NCBI GenBank assembly: GCA_942492225.1
Contig: CALODS010000055.1
Span: 1-64,000 of the forward strand
Length of the DNA stretch: 64,000 bases
Origin: JAFGTX01 sp942492225
Lineage (GTDB): Bacteria; Bacillota; Clostridia; Peptostreptococcales; Acidaminobacteraceae
Direction of reading: 5' to 3'
Below the pieces are notes generated by a model. The model did no database searches. It was not told the origin of the DNA and saw only the letters and a list, made by a program, of their open reading frames with translations. A program made the position numbers and the translations under genes. Of the stretch, positions 8,011 through 17,341 are shown one piece after another; within the stretch, counting starts at the first letter, position 1; each line of letters begins with the position of its first letter.

Positions 8011-11000
8011 TTCTACGACTGCATCAATTTCATCACTAAGAAGATCAATATTGTCTTCTACAGGTTGAGGTTGTGTAGACTGTGGATTGTTCACTGGTGC
8101 CATCGTATCTAAGTCTGGCATCTTTCCTATTGAAGATGGTAAGATGATGGACCCATCAGGTAAGCTAATTGTTCCATCTACTAAGATAGTTGTCTTAATA
8201 GGAATTAAGACAGTACTACCATTTGTTAATTCAATGTAGAATGGAATTTGAACGATTTTGCTACCATCAGTCATTGTTACAACCGGATTAATGACAGAAA
8301 GTGCTGAATTATATTGGTAAGTTTCAACAAATTCACCATTATGAATATCACACATTTCATGTGGCAAGACATACTCATCATCCATAATTGCAATAGGCTT
8401 ACCGTATGCATCTAAATGATCTTCATTAACATAGTCGTCCTGACGCTGGATAAATACACGCTCTTCGATGAGTGTTGTTGGGCAATAATCTAAATTAGCA
8501 ATTTTACCACTTTCAATACAAATTGAAGCTTTAACATGTACATTATCAACTTCTGTTGGTTCTGTGCCTTTGATAAAAAGTTCTGAACGAATTGTACCAC
8601 GAGGATCTAAATGTGATAACTCACTTGGTAATAAGCCTGACTGTGTATCGATTGTGCGTCTAATAAGTCCATCAGGTTCAACAAAATCCTTATTCTCTAA
8701 TCCAGCATGAACATCTAACATCACGGTTCTCCAGAATTTTGCACTAACCGTAGATCCTTGATCAAGTGGCATATTGACATCATTACCAAACCATACACCT
8801 GCTACAAAATAAGGCGTATACCCTACAAACCATGCATCAAGTTTATCAGAAGTAGTTCCCGTTTTACCTGCAACTGGAATACCTGTATTACCAGATCTTA
8901 TAGAAGCTTTATTAGATAAACCGCTTGTAACACCTGTACGCATCATATCTTGAACAATAAATGCAGATTGTTCATCTGAAATTTTAATTTTTTCAGGTAT
9001 ATTGACAAGTAACTCATTTCCTTTGTTATCAACAACTTTTGTATAGGTAATCGTTTTATTAAGAACACCACCATTAGCTATTGCTCCGTATGCTGCTGTT
9101 AATTCGAGAGGCGTAAGACCTTTTGTCATACCACCTAAAGCCACTGACGACAGCGTTTGGTCATTATATGCACCAGTATCAACCATTGTTGTAAAACCAA
9201 ATCGTTTTAGGAACTCATAGCATGTTGTCACGCCAAGTTCGTTTGCTAATTTAACAGTTAAAACGTTTTGAGAGAACTCAATACCTCTGCGTAAAGTCTG
9301 TAATCCCCAGTATTTATCATATACAGAAGAGCGTTCATACCAGTTTAATGGCCATCTTGCACTTGGGTTTGAACCAAGATAAGTTGGAACATCATCAATA
9401 ACGGAAGCTGCTGTGTACTGTCTACTGTCAATAGCTGGTAGGAAAACGCCTATTGGCTTAATTGCAGATCCAGGTTGTCTTGGGTTAATTGCTCTATTGT
9501 AAATTTTTTGTCCTGTGATATTTCTACCACCAACAATTGCTTTTAATTCACCAGTTCTGTAATCAATGATAACCATTGAAGACTGTGGTTGAATGGTTCC
9601 TTGCTCAGAGATGACATAACCGTCTTCTCTTATTAATAAATTTCCGCTACTATCCGTTGAGAAAAATGTAGGGTCTTCAACCATAAAATCTCTATCAATG
9701 ACCAAGTTTTTATTGTCATCAAACGATTTGTACTTATTAGGAACAAGAATATCTTTTCCTTGATGCATATTCAAATCAACGACGTTATAACTACCATCGG
9801 AATTACGAGTGGTTAATTCACTCGTTTCATCGTACTTATAGGTGTTTTTAACGGTTGCTTGAATACAGACAATTTGACCATCTTGATGATTAGGATAAAA
9901 GTTTAATCGTTTACCTTTTAGAAGTGTCAAATTACCTTGTGAATCAAAACTGTAATCTTTTTTAGGAATGAGTAAATCGCCATTTGAGGTGACTAAGTTT
10001 TCGTAACGATAAAGAAGAAGTTTTGATCGATCTTTTGAGACAATATCCTTATCGCTATTAAAGTAAACAGTTACTCTAGGGAAATTGTCGTTTACCACAA
10101 GCAATCCAAGTTCATCCATTGCCTCTTTGATGCGCGTGACATCTTCATGCTCCATTCCTTTTTTATAAGTTTGTAATGAAAAATCATTAAGATTAATTAG
10201 GCCAAGCTCAGCCATTTTTCCAAGTGTGCCTTTACCAACTGCACCATCGGCAGAAAGTCCGTAACGTTTTTGGAATGCTTTGATTGCGTCTGCTGTAGAT
10301 TCACCAAAGTATGGCGTTAAGTTCTCAGTAGAATAAGAACTTTCTAATGTTTTTTGTAAGTCAAAATCAATGGTTGAATAGATTTGTAATCCTTTTGTGT
10401 AAAGAAGATTATAAGCTTCGTTCGCGGTATAACCATATTGCTCAATTAAATCATCGACGACATCACTTTTTACCATATCTGCAAAATAAGAAGTTATTTC
10501 GGTATTAGCAGTTCTTTGAGGATTCAATTTAGTCTTCAAATCAGTATTTTTTGCGTTGTTATACTCTGCTTCTGAAATAAAACCATTATTAAACATTAAT
10601 AGAATTGCAATTTTATAGCGTTCTTCTGTTTTAGGATTATAGACAATTGTATATAACTCATCACTATCATCTAAAATGTAATCATTTGGCTCAACATCAA
10701 TTTTTTTCTTTGTACGCATAGGTGAATAAATTGAAGGCGCCTTAGGAATACCAGCAAGCATTGCGGATTCTACTAAATCAAGCTCTTTTGCTTCTTTCGA
10801 AAAGAATGTTTGAGCAGCAGCTTCGACACCATTTGAACCAGATCCAAGATAGATTTTATTAAGATAGGCTTCGATTATTTGCTCTTTGGTTAAATGGGAT
10901 TCTAGTTGTACAGCATAATAAGCTTCTTTTATTTTTCTGTCTATTGAACGTTCCGATCGCGTTTCTTCTAAGTAAAGGTTTCTCGCTAATTGTTGAGTGA

Positions 11001-11442
11001 TGGTACTCGTTCCCGAAATTCTTCCTTTTCCTGAAACACTTTCCCAAACTGCCCCTATTAGACGAATGTAGTTGAATCCATTATGTTCTCTAAATGTTTT
11101 ATCTTCAACTGCGATAAAGGCATTGATAAGATCAGGACTCATTTCGTTGTAACGAACAATGGTGCGCAGTCCATCATTTTGAATTTGCTCAAGTACACGA
11201 CCTTCGCTATCCAAAATAATTGAATTTTCTCCAAGTAGATCGTCAATTTTTGAAGGATCTATTGGTGGTACATCGGCGATTACTGAGTTGACGAAGAAAT
11301 ATACGCCACCAGCACCTAGTATACCGAGTACAAGGCATAGTACGAAAAGAATTTTAAATACCTGCAAAAATCTATTTTTTTTCTTTTTGCTTTTCTTTTT
11401 TTGTTGTTGTTGTTTTGTCGTGTTAGGTTCATTACCAGACAT
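8008..11442 (-). CDS. Class A penicillin-binding protein with inserted peptidoglycan-binding-like segment
   Basis: 1144 aa, longer than typical PBP1A proteins. It polymerises and cross-links peptidoglycan. The order is a Lys/Gln-rich cytoplasmic tail (1-24), one membrane anchor (25-52), a glycosyltransferase family 51 domain with AVEDKTFREH (E113 catalytic), then an unusual linker. A peptidoglycan-binding-1-like repeat is at about 376-412 (ADAIKAFQKRYGLSADG), followed by a long beta-rich stretch. The transpeptidase domain has PGSAIKPI (S659, K662), SQN (724-726) and KTGTT (860-864). A long C-terminal extension ends in a Pro/Gln-rich tail. It is monocistronic, with GGAGG before the ATG. Confidence 0.92.
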   Translation of the reverse strand: MSGNEPNTTKQQQQKKKSKKKKNRFLQVFKILFVLCLVLGILGAGGVYFFVNSVIADVPPIDPSKIDDLLGENSIILDSEGRVLEQIQNDGLRTIVRYNEMSPDLINAFIAVEDKTFREHNGFNYIRLIGAVWESVSGKGRISGTSTITQQLARNLYLEETRSERSIDRKIKEAYYAVQLESHLTKEQIIEAYLNKIYLGSGSNGVEAAAQTFFSKEAKELDLVESAMLAGIPKAPSIYSPMRTKKKIDVEPNDYILDDSDELYTIVYNPKTEERYKIAILLMFNNGFISEAEYNNAKNTDLKTKLNPQRTANTEITSYFADMVKSDVVDDLIEQYGYTANEAYNLLYTKGLQIYSTIDFDLQKTLESSYSTENLTPYFGESTADAIKAFQKRYGLSADGAVGKGTLGKMAELGLINLNDFSLQTYKKGMEHEDVTRIKEAMDELGLLVVNDNFPRVTVYFNSDKDIVSKDRSKLLLYRYENLVTSNGDLLIPKKDYSFDSQGNLTLLKGKRLNFYPNHQDGQIVCIQATVKNTYKYDETSELTTRNSDGSYNVVDLNMHQGKDILVPNKYKSFDDNKNLVIDRDFMVEDPTFFSTDSSGNLLIREDGYVISEQGTIQPQSSMVIIDYRTGELKAIVGGRNITGQKIYNRAINPRQPGSAIKPIGVFLPAIDSRQYTAASVIDDVPTYLGSNPSARWPLNWYERSSVYDKYWGLQTLRRGIEFSQNVLTVKLANELGVTTCYEFLKRFGFTTMVDTGAYNDQTLSSVALGGMTKGLTPLELTAAYGAIANGGVLNKTITYTKVVDNKGNELLVNIPEKIKISDEQSAFIVQDMMRTGVTSGLSNKASIRSGNTGIPVAGKTGTTSDKLDAWFVGYTPYFVAGVWFGNDVNMPLDQGSTVSAKFWRTVMLDVHAGLENKDFVEPDGLIRRTIDTQSGLLPSELSHLDPRGTIRSELFIKGTEPTEVDNVHVKASICIESGKIANLDYCPTTLIEERVFIQRQDDYVNEDHLDAYGKPIAIMDDEYVLPHEMCDIHNGEFVETYQYNSALSVINPVVTMTDGSKIVQIPFYIELTNGSTVLIPIKTTILVDGTISLPDGSIILPSSIGKMPDLDTMAPVNNPQSTQPQPVEDNIDLLSDEIDAVVE

Positions 11443-11483
11443 GTTGACCTCCTATAAGTATAAATACCTATTTAACCTAAAAT

Positions 11484-11492
11484 ATTATACCA
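11484..11492 (-). promoter_or_regulatory. Extended -10 promoter of the PBP gene
   Basis: The minus strand reads TGGTATAAT, an extended -10 element, about 42 bases before the start codon. No clear -35 box was seen. Confidence 0.45.
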
Positions 11493-11593
11493 TATCTAAT
11501 GTGTCCTTTATGTGAATAAAACTACCTTATAATTAATTTGTAATAATTAAGTGATTTTTAATGACCCTATGGATGATAGAAGTGGATTAAGCA

Positions 11594-11602
11594 TGGTATA
11601 AT
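11594..11602 (+). promoter_or_regulatory. Extended -10 promoter of hflX
   Basis: TGGTATAAT (extended -10) lies 28 bases before the hflX ATG, with the ribosome site AGGAGGT between. The -35 region is weak. Confidence 0.5.
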
Positions 11603-11630
11603 ATAGAGGTGAGGCAGACAGGAGGTAACA

Positions 11631-12926
11631 ATGATTATTAATGAAGAAAATAAAATAGTAGATAATATTGAACAGAGAGCAATTCTTGTAGGTTTGTCAT
11701 TAGGTAGAGATGAATACGATATAGACGAATCAATGATTGAATTAAAAGAATTAACGCTGGCTGCACTTGCTGAAGTAGCGGGAATTATTGTTCAAAACAA
11801 AGACAGCATCGACCCAACATTTTTTATAGGTAAAGGAAAAGTTGAAGAGGTACGTCAGGCTTGTGAAATAAATAACGCGAATCTTGTCATATTTAATGAT
11901 GAATTGTCAGGTGCCCAAATAAGAAATTTAGAGAATGCACTAGATATGAAAGTAATTGATAGAACGGCTCTTATACTCGATATATTCGCAGTACGTGCTA
12001 AAACTAAAATCGCAAAGCTTCAAGTAGAGCTTGCACAATTGAGATATCGTTTACCACGTCTTAAAGGACTAGGGGAATCAATGTCTAGAACGGGTGCTGG
12101 TATTGGAACAAGAGGACTAGGTGAGCAAAAATTAGAACTTGATAGACGTCGTTTAAGAGATCGTATAAATGATATCCAAAAAAATATTAATGAGTTAGGT
12201 CAAACAAGAGAGGTTCAGCGCTCTCAAAGAGGAAAAAATGAAGTACCAATTGTAGCAGTTGTTGGTTACACCAATGCAGGTAAATCAACAATGATGAATA
12301 AGATATTGGAGATGACGAATGAAGAAGATTCAACTGAACGTCATGTTTTTGTGAAGAATATGCTCTTTGCAACACTGGATACGTATAGCAGACGCATATC
12401 CCTTGATGAGAATAGAAACTTTATTCTAGTGGACACGGTTGGATTTGTTTCAAAACTTCCTCATGCTCTTGTAGAGGCTTTCAAAGCAACGCTTGAAGAA
12501 GTAAATTATGCGGATTTACTCATTCATGTTGTAGACGCATCTAATGAGCATCATAGAATGCAAATGAATGTAACGGAACGTGTTCTAAGTGAAATTGGTG
12601 CTGGTGACAAGAAGATGATTTATGCCTATAATAAAATTGATTTGGTAGATCAAGAAGACATTATATTTGAAAAAAATTCTATTAAAACATCTGCAATTAA
12701 TGGAGAAGGCATTGAACCACTGCTGAATTATATTGCTAAAGAGATTTTTAATGATATAGTGACGGCGAAATTCTTGGTACCTTTTGATAAAGGGCGTTAT
12801 TTGTCAGAAATTTGCGATGCTGGAAAAGTTATTTCTACAGATTATTTAGAAACAGGCACACAAGTAAAGGTGGAACTACATAATAAAGATTTTAATAAGT
12901 ATAAAGAATTTTATGTAGGTGAGTAG
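11631..12926 (+). CDS. hflX: Ribosome-associated GTPase HflX
   Basis: 431 aa, the usual length. HflX binds the 50S subunit and splits stalled ribosomes. The N-terminal HflX domain contains FFIGKGKVEEV (about 64-74) and the glycine-rich GIGTRGLGEQKLELDRRR. The Ras-like GTPase domain has Walker A GYTNAGKST (about 209-217), DTVGFVSKLP (G3) and NKID (G4). A C-terminal extension follows. The TAG stop abuts the next ATG, so it is probably translationally coupled to the YigZ-family gene. Four genes run from here to the terminator after nadE. Confidence 0.95.
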   Translation: MIINEENKIVDNIEQRAILVGLSLGRDEYDIDESMIELKELTLAALAEVAGIIVQNKDSIDPTFFIGKGKVEEVRQACEINNANLVIFNDELSGAQIRNLENALDMKVIDRTALILDIFAVRAKTKIAKLQVELAQLRYRLPRLKGLGESMSRTGAGIGTRGLGEQKLELDRRRLRDRINDIQKNINELGQTREVQRSQRGKNEVPIVAVVGYTNAGKSTMMNKILEMTNEEDSTERHVFVKNMLFATLDTYSRRISLDENRNFILVDTVGFVSKLPHALVEAFKATLEEVNYADLLIHVVDASNEHHRMQMNVTERVLSEIGAGDKKMIYAYNKIDLVDQEDIIFEKNSIKTSAINGEGIEPLLNYIAKEIFNDIVTAKFLVPFDKGRYLSEICDAGKVISTDYLETGTQVKVELHNKDFNKYKEFYVGE

Positions 12927-13577
12927 ATGAAAAGATTTAAAACGGTTTATGAGCGGGCTGAAAGAGAAATAAATATCAATAAATCTAGATTTATTGGTCA
13001 TGTTTCACCAGTATCCTCAGAAGAAGAGGCACAAGCTTTTGTAGAGGAAATCAAAAAAAAACATAGAACTGCCACACATAATGTTCCTGTTTATTTATTG
13101 GGCGAGGATCATGGAATACAAAAGTATAGTGATGATGGAGAACCTTCTGGAACGGCTGGTGTACCCATCCTTAATATGTTGAAAAATGAAGGTATCACTG
13201 ATGTAGCAATTGTTATTACACGCTATTTTGGTGGGGTAAAATTAGGTACAGGCGGACTTGTTCGTGCTTATACGCAAAGTGCAAAAGAGGCTTTGGAAGC
13301 TGCAAAAGTCATAGAAATGATTATGTATGAATTGATTCAAGTTGATTTAGAATATAATCAACACGGTAAAATACAACACTATTTAGAAAATAACCCACAT
13401 TATTTTTTGAAAGATACACTTTATACAGATAAAGTTTCTCTATTAATCTATAGTAGACCTGATGAAAAACAATCATTAATGGGTAAACTATCAGATATAT
13501 GTAATGGTGAAGAGGCAGCTGTTGTAATTGAAGAAAAATATTTAGCAATTACAAACGCAACGCCTATAGAGTTATAA
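12927..13577 (+). CDS. YigZ/IMPACT family protein
   Basis: 216 aa. The family is linked to translation or stress responses, but its biochemical role is not settled. The N-terminal UPF0029/IMPACT domain has KSRFIGHVSPV, HRTATHNVPVY, YSDDGEPSGTAG and ITRYFGGVKLGTGGLVRAY, all very typical. A C-terminal DUF1949-type domain (about 135-200) follows. It starts directly after the hflX stop with no gap. Confidence 0.92.
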   Translation: MKRFKTVYERAEREININKSRFIGHVSPVSSEEEAQAFVEEIKKKHRTATHNVPVYLLGEDHGIQKYSDDGEPSGTAGVPILNMLKNEGITDVAIVITRYFGGVKLGTGGLVRAYTQSAKEALEAAKVIEMIMYELIQVDLEYNQHGKIQHYLENNPHYFLKDTLYTDKVSLLIYSRPDEKQSLMGKLSDICNGEEAAVVIEEKYLAITNATPIEL

Positions 13578-13592
13578 TGGGAGGTATGTATT

Positions 13593-13991
13593 ATGGATAA
13601 AATGGATCAATTAATGGAAGAAATGCTTTCACTTAAAAAGTGGGCAGTTGTTGGTGCAACGCAAAATCCAGAAAAATTTGGTAATAAAATTTATAAAAAA
13701 TTGCATGCAAATGGGTATAGTGTAACCCCTATTAATCCTATGTATGATACAGTTGAGGATGTACCCTGTTTGAATTCCTTAAAAGACATGGATTTTTTAC
13801 CTGAATGTGTAAGCATTGTTGTTGGGCCAGAGAAATCAATTGAAGTTGTTAAAGAGGCTATTGAACTTGGCATCAAACGATTATGGTTTCAACCTGGAAC
13901 ATTTGATGAAGACATATTAGATTTAGCAGAAAATAATGGTTTAGACGTTGTCTTCTATAACTGTGTTTTAGTGGAAATAGATAATAGATAG
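13593..13991 (+). CDS. CoA-binding (YccU-like) protein
   Basis: 132 aa. It is a single Rossmann-type CoA_binding_2 domain, seen in KKWAVVGATQNPEKFGNKI near the N-terminus, the GYSVTPINP segment and a C-terminal LDVVFYNCVLVE with one cysteine. Members bind CoA or a related nucleotide; their cellular function is not established. The gene has a good GGGAGG site and lies 11 bases before nadE in the same unit. Confidence 0.85.
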   Translation: MDKMDQLMEEMLSLKKWAVVGATQNPEKFGNKIYKKLHANGYSVTPINPMYDTVEDVPCLNSLKDMDFLPECVSIVVGPEKSIEVVKEAIELGIKRLWFQPGTFDEDILDLAENNGLDVVFYNCVLVEIDNR

Positions 13992-14002
13992 ATGGAGGAA
14001 TT

Positions 14003-14746
14003 ATGGCAACAATAGATACTAAAATAGACCACGTCGTAAAGTGGTTACAAAATCAAGTAAAACAATCAGGAACAAATGGAATCTTAGTTGGATTATCTGG
14101 TGGTATTGATTCATCAGTTGTGGCGTTTCTATTAAAACGTGCTTTTCCTAATGCATCACTAGGGGTTATTTTACCTTGTAAGAGTCATTCTAAAGATGCA
14201 GAAGATGCCTATGCGCTTGCAGAAGCAGTAGATATTAAGCATTTTGAAATTCAATTAAGCGAAGCACATCAAGTCCTTTTAAAAGGTATTGATGACGCAT
14301 TTGGTGGTGAAAGCTATCCGAATGATCAATTAACTGATGCTAATTTAAGAGCGAGATTGAGAATGACAACACTTTACGGCGTTGCAAATAAATTAGGCTA
14401 TCTCGTTGCAGGGACCGATAATGCTGCTGAATTATTAACGGGCTACTTCACTAAGTATGGTGATGGTGGTGTAGATATTTTGCCAATCGCTCATCTAACA
14501 AAAGGTGAAGTGTATGAATGGGCAAAACATTTAGGAGTACCTAAGTCAATTATTGAACGTCCTCCATCAGCAGGTCTGTGGGAAGGTCAAACCGATGAAT
14601 CAGAAATGGGCACAACTTATGATATGATTGATGCTTACTTGAGAGGTGAATCAATTCCAGAAAAAGACAAAGAAATTATTGAAGGACTCAACAGACGTTC
14701 AGAACACAAACGTGTTATGCCTCCTGCACCTGAGTGGCCATTTTAA
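14003..14746 (+). CDS. nadE: NH3-dependent NAD+ synthetase
   Basis: 247 aa, the size of the ammonia-dependent form; there is no glutaminase domain. It makes NAD+ from nicotinic acid adenine dinucleotide, ATP and ammonia. The PP-loop LVGLSGGIDSSVVAF (about 28-42) is clear. So are GTDNAAELLTGYFTKYGDGG and the C-terminal PPSAGLWEGQTDESEMG, which close the active site. It is last in the hflX unit, followed by a strong terminator. Confidence 0.95.
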   Translation: MATIDTKIDHVVKWLQNQVKQSGTNGILVGLSGGIDSSVVAFLLKRAFPNASLGVILPCKSHSKDAEDAYALAEAVDIKHFEIQLSEAHQVLLKGIDDAFGGESYPNDQLTDANLRARLRMTTLYGVANKLGYLVAGTDNAAELLTGYFTKYGDGGVDILPIAHLTKGEVYEWAKHLGVPKSIIERPPSAGLWEGQTDESEMGTTYDMIDAYLRGESIPEKDKEIIEGLNRRSEHKRVMPPAPEWPF

Positions 14747-14756
14747 TATTTAATTT

Positions 14757-14792
14757 AAGTAGCTTGTTAACTTTAACAAGCTACTTTTTTTT
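14757..14792 (+). terminator. Terminator after nadE
   Basis: A 13-bp perfect stem (AAGTAGCTTGTTA with its complement) is followed by a run of eight T's. Confidence 0.92.
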
Positions 14793-15073
14793 AGAGTAAA
14801 CAACGATAGCTTTTTAAGGATTTGCTAATCATTGCTTGTGTAATTTCGGGTTATATATTAAGAAAATAGTTTACTTATGATAAACTTTTTCGAATAAACT
14901 CTAATATGATAAATAAAATAATTAGATAAATAAGATTTCATAAAAAAAACAAAATATAATATTTTAGCAGATAAAGTGATTAATTTTTTATATTTTATAT
15001 ACTTATCAAACTGTTTAAAATACAGTGTCTTTTAATTTTTTTATTTTTCGAAAATAAATTTATTCTGAAACTA

Positions 15074-15101
15074 TTGACATCAAAAAAATCCGTTGTATAT
15101 T
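15074..15101 (+). promoter_or_regulatory. Predicted promoter of the spe operon
   Basis: A perfect -35 TTGACA at 15074-15079, a 16-base spacer and -10 TATATT at 15096-15101 predict a start near 15108. That gives a leader of about 110 bases before speD. Confidence 0.7.
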
Positions 15102-15126
15102 TAGTATAGGTAAAACAAAAAATCAG

Positions 15127-15158
15127 CAGAAATAAACGTTCTTGCGAGCGTTATTTTT
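15127..15158 (+). terminator. Attenuator-like hairpin in speD leader
   Basis: Core stem CGTTC/GAGCG plus flanking A/T pairs with an internal mismatch, followed by TTATTTTTAT. It resembles a weak intrinsic terminator placed between the promoter and speD. An attenuation role is inferred. Confidence 0.45.
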
Positions 15159-15168
15159 ATACAACTAT

Positions 15169-15185
15169 GTTTAGTTATACTAAAC
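15169..15185 (+). promoter_or_regulatory. Inverted repeat GTTTAG/CTAAAC before speD
   Basis: A perfect 6-bp stem with loop TTATA. The arm TATACTAAA (15176-15184) is also exactly complementary to TTTAGTATA at 15100-15108, which overlaps the -10 box and start site. It could be an operator pair or an RNA hairpin. Confidence 0.4.
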
Positions 15186-15219
15186 AAATTACTTAATTTT
15201 TATTCAGGAGGGTTTTAAA

Positions 15220-15639
15220 ATGAAATTAGAACAATTGGGAAGACATATATTAGTAGAGTATTATAACTGTGATCAAGAGATCTTAAAAGATCATAATCTT
15301 ATAGAACGAATGATGGTGGATGCTGCGACCAAAGCAAATGCAACCGTGGTGCAAAGTGTGTTCCATTTGTTTAATCCGTGGGGGGTAAGTGGTGCGGTTG
15401 TTATCTCAGAATCGCATTTAACAATCCATACATGGCCTGAGTTTGGATATGCAGCAGTAGATTTATTTACTTGTGGTGATTCGGTAAATCCATGGGTAGC
15501 ATTTGATTACTTAAACGATGAGTTAAAAGCAGAAAGAAGCGAATCAATGGAAGTAACAAGAGGTATGGTTGACAAAATAAAAGCCTATTCTCCAGTACCA
15601 CTTCAAATAGATAGTTTCAAAATGGAGGCAGCAGTCTAA
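15220..15639 (+). CDS. speD: S-adenosylmethionine decarboxylase proenzyme
   Basis: 139 aa, prokaryotic class 1B size. It makes decarboxylated AdoMet, the aminopropyl donor for spermidine. The proenzyme cleaves itself between E64 and S65 in VISESHLTIHTWPE to form the pyruvoyl cofactor; H70 and the downstream cysteine in LFTCGD are conserved active-site residues. The ribosome site AGGAGGG is ideal. First gene of the spe operon; its last base overlaps the speE start. Confidence 0.96.
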   Translation: MKLEQLGRHILVEYYNCDQEILKDHNLIERMMVDAATKANATVVQSVFHLFNPWGVSGAVVISESHLTIHTWPEFGYAAVDLFTCGDSVNPWVAFDYLNDELKAERSESMEVTRGMVDKIKAYSPVPLQIDSFKMEAAV

Positions 15640-16487
15640 TGGAATTATGGTATACAGAAGAGCAAACAAATAATATTCGTTTTGGCGTAAAGGTCAAGCA
15701 ACATTTATATACAGGACAAAGTGATTTTCAAAAAGTTGATGTTATGGAATGCCATGAACTTGGTAGAACATTGACACTAGATGGTCTTATGATGGTAAAT
15801 GAAAAAGATGAATTTATTTATCATGATATGATTGCTCACGTTCCAATGGCATCAAATCCAAATATTAAGCGTGTGCTTGTTATTGGTGGTGGTGATGGTG
15901 GTACAGTTAGGGAATTATGCAGATATAAGAGCATTGAAAAAATTGATATGGTGGAGATAGATAAGTTAGTCGTAGATGTATCCAGAGAGTATCTTCAATT
16001 TACTTCATGTGCACTTGACGATTCTAGAGTAACATTATTTTATGAAGATGGAATAGAATTTGTTAAAAATAAAAAGGATTGTTATGACTTAATTTTAGTT
16101 GACTCAACAGATCCTATTGGTCCAGGCGAAGGGCTTTTTACGAATGCATTCTATACAGATTGTTTTGAAGCGCTTTCTGCAGAGGGCATACTTGTAAATC
16201 AAAATGAAAGTCCTTACTATGAGCAATTTTCTCATGAATTTCGACGTGCACATAGCAAAATAAAGAAAATTTTTCCAATCAGTAAAGTTTATCAATTCCA
16301 CATGCCAACGTATCCATCTGGACACTGGTTATTTGGATTTGCATCAAAAGGTATCGACCCTATTGAAAATGACAATTTATCGGCTTGGCCAGAATTGGGA
16401 TTGAAAACAAAATACTATAACACGGAGATACACAAAGGTGCATTTGCTTTACCTACTTATGTAAAGGATATGATGTTAGATGAATAA
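15639..16487 (+). CDS. speE: Spermidine synthase
   Basis: 282 aa, normal length. It transfers an aminopropyl group from decarboxylated AdoMet to putrescine. The glycine-rich VLVIGGGDGGTVREL (about 75-89), the acidic VEIDKLV that follows, and the catalytic DLILVDSTDPIGPGEGLF segment (about 150-167) are present. It shares one base with speD and eight bases with speB, which indicates tight coupling. Confidence 0.96.
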   Translation: MELWYTEEQTNNIRFGVKVKQHLYTGQSDFQKVDVMECHELGRTLTLDGLMMVNEKDEFIYHDMIAHVPMASNPNIKRVLVIGGGDGGTVRELCRYKSIEKIDMVEIDKLVVDVSREYLQFTSCALDDSRVTLFYEDGIEFVKNKKDCYDLILVDSTDPIGPGEGLFTNAFYTDCFEALSAEGILVNQNESPYYEQFSHEFRRAHSKIKKIFPISKVYQFHMPTYPSGHWLFGFASKGIDPIENDNLSAWPELGLKTKYYNTEIHKGAFALPTYVKDMMLDE

Positions 16488-17328
16488 GAATATATCAACA
16501 TTTATAGGGTGTGAAGCATCTTTTAATGATGCGTCTATCGTTATTTTTGGTGCGCCATTTGATGGCACAACCTCATTTAGACCTGGCACAAGGTTTGCAC
16601 CTGCCCTTATGCGCTTAGAGTCTTATGGCTTAGAGACATATAGTCCATATTTAGATGCTGATTTAGAAGATTATAATATTTTTGACGGTGGCGATCTTGA
16701 GTTGCCATTTGGTAATACAAAACGTGTTTTAGATGATATTGAAGATTTTGCAAAAGAAATTGTAGCTTCAGATAAAAAACCATTTATGGTTGGTGGAGAA
16801 CACTTAGTGACGTTGAGCAATTTTAAAGCAGTCCATAACAAGTATCCCGATATTCATGTAATTCACTTTGATGCCCATGCTGATTTAAGAGAAGACTATA
16901 TGGGTGAAGAGCTGTCACATGCAACTGTAATGAGAAGAATATGGGATATTATTGGAGACAATAAAATTTATCAATTTGGAATACGCTCATTTGAAAAAGC
17001 TGAAAGTGTTTTTAGCAAAACGCATACTATAACTGAAAATTTCACCTGTGATACAGTTGCAACAGTGGCTTCACAACTTAATGAAAAGCCGGTTTATGTG
17101 ACAATTGATTTAGATGTTCTAGATCCTTCGATTTTTCCAGGAACAGGGACGATCGAGCCTGGTGGTATAACGTTCAAGGAATTATTAGGTGGAATACATG
17201 CATTAAAGGGATTGAATATTGTTGGTGCAGATGTTGTCGAATTATCTCCACATAATGACCCTAGCGGTTTGTCAACAGCAGTGGCTTGTAAAGTGGTTAG
17301 AGAATTATTATTAACAATTTCGGTGTAG
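16480..17328 (+). CDS. speB: Agmatinase
   Basis: 282 aa, ureohydrolase fold. It converts agmatine to putrescine and urea. The two manganese-binding segments are visible as VIHFDAHADLR (about 127-137) and VTIDLDVLDPSIFPGTG (about 205-221), with GGEH near residue 107. Its position between speE and an arginine decarboxylase favours agmatinase over arginase or formiminoglutamase. The ATG overlaps the speE end. Confidence 0.93.
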   Translation: MNKNISTFIGCEASFNDASIVIFGAPFDGTTSFRPGTRFAPALMRLESYGLETYSPYLDADLEDYNIFDGGDLELPFGNTKRVLDDIEDFAKEIVASDKKPFMVGGEHLVTLSNFKAVHNKYPDIHVIHFDAHADLREDYMGEELSHATVMRRIWDIIGDNKIYQFGIRSFEKAESVFSKTHTITENFTCDTVATVASQLNEKPVYVTIDLDVLDPSIFPGTGTIEPGGITFKELLGGIHALKGLNIVGADVVELSPHNDPSGLSTAVACKVVRELLLTISV

Positions 17329-17341
17329 ATTGGAGGGGCAC

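Larger units (their letters stand above)
14793..15219 (+). promoter_or_regulatory. Long AT-rich intergenic region and speD leader
   Basis: About 430 bases hold no credible ORF. Visible elements are a weak terminator-like hairpin at 14868-14890, a perfect 12-base palindrome AATAAATTTATT at 15053-15064, a promoter at 15074-15101, an attenuator-like hairpin at about 15127-15158 and a perfect hairpin at 15169-15185. The first 270 bases are otherwise featureless and extremely AT-rich. Confidence 0.5.

Noticed and set aside
14793..15070. Possible small protein gene or small RNA in the AT-rich gap
   Set aside because: No ORF with a start and ribosome site is visible, and only a weak hairpin at 14868-14890 supports an RNA.
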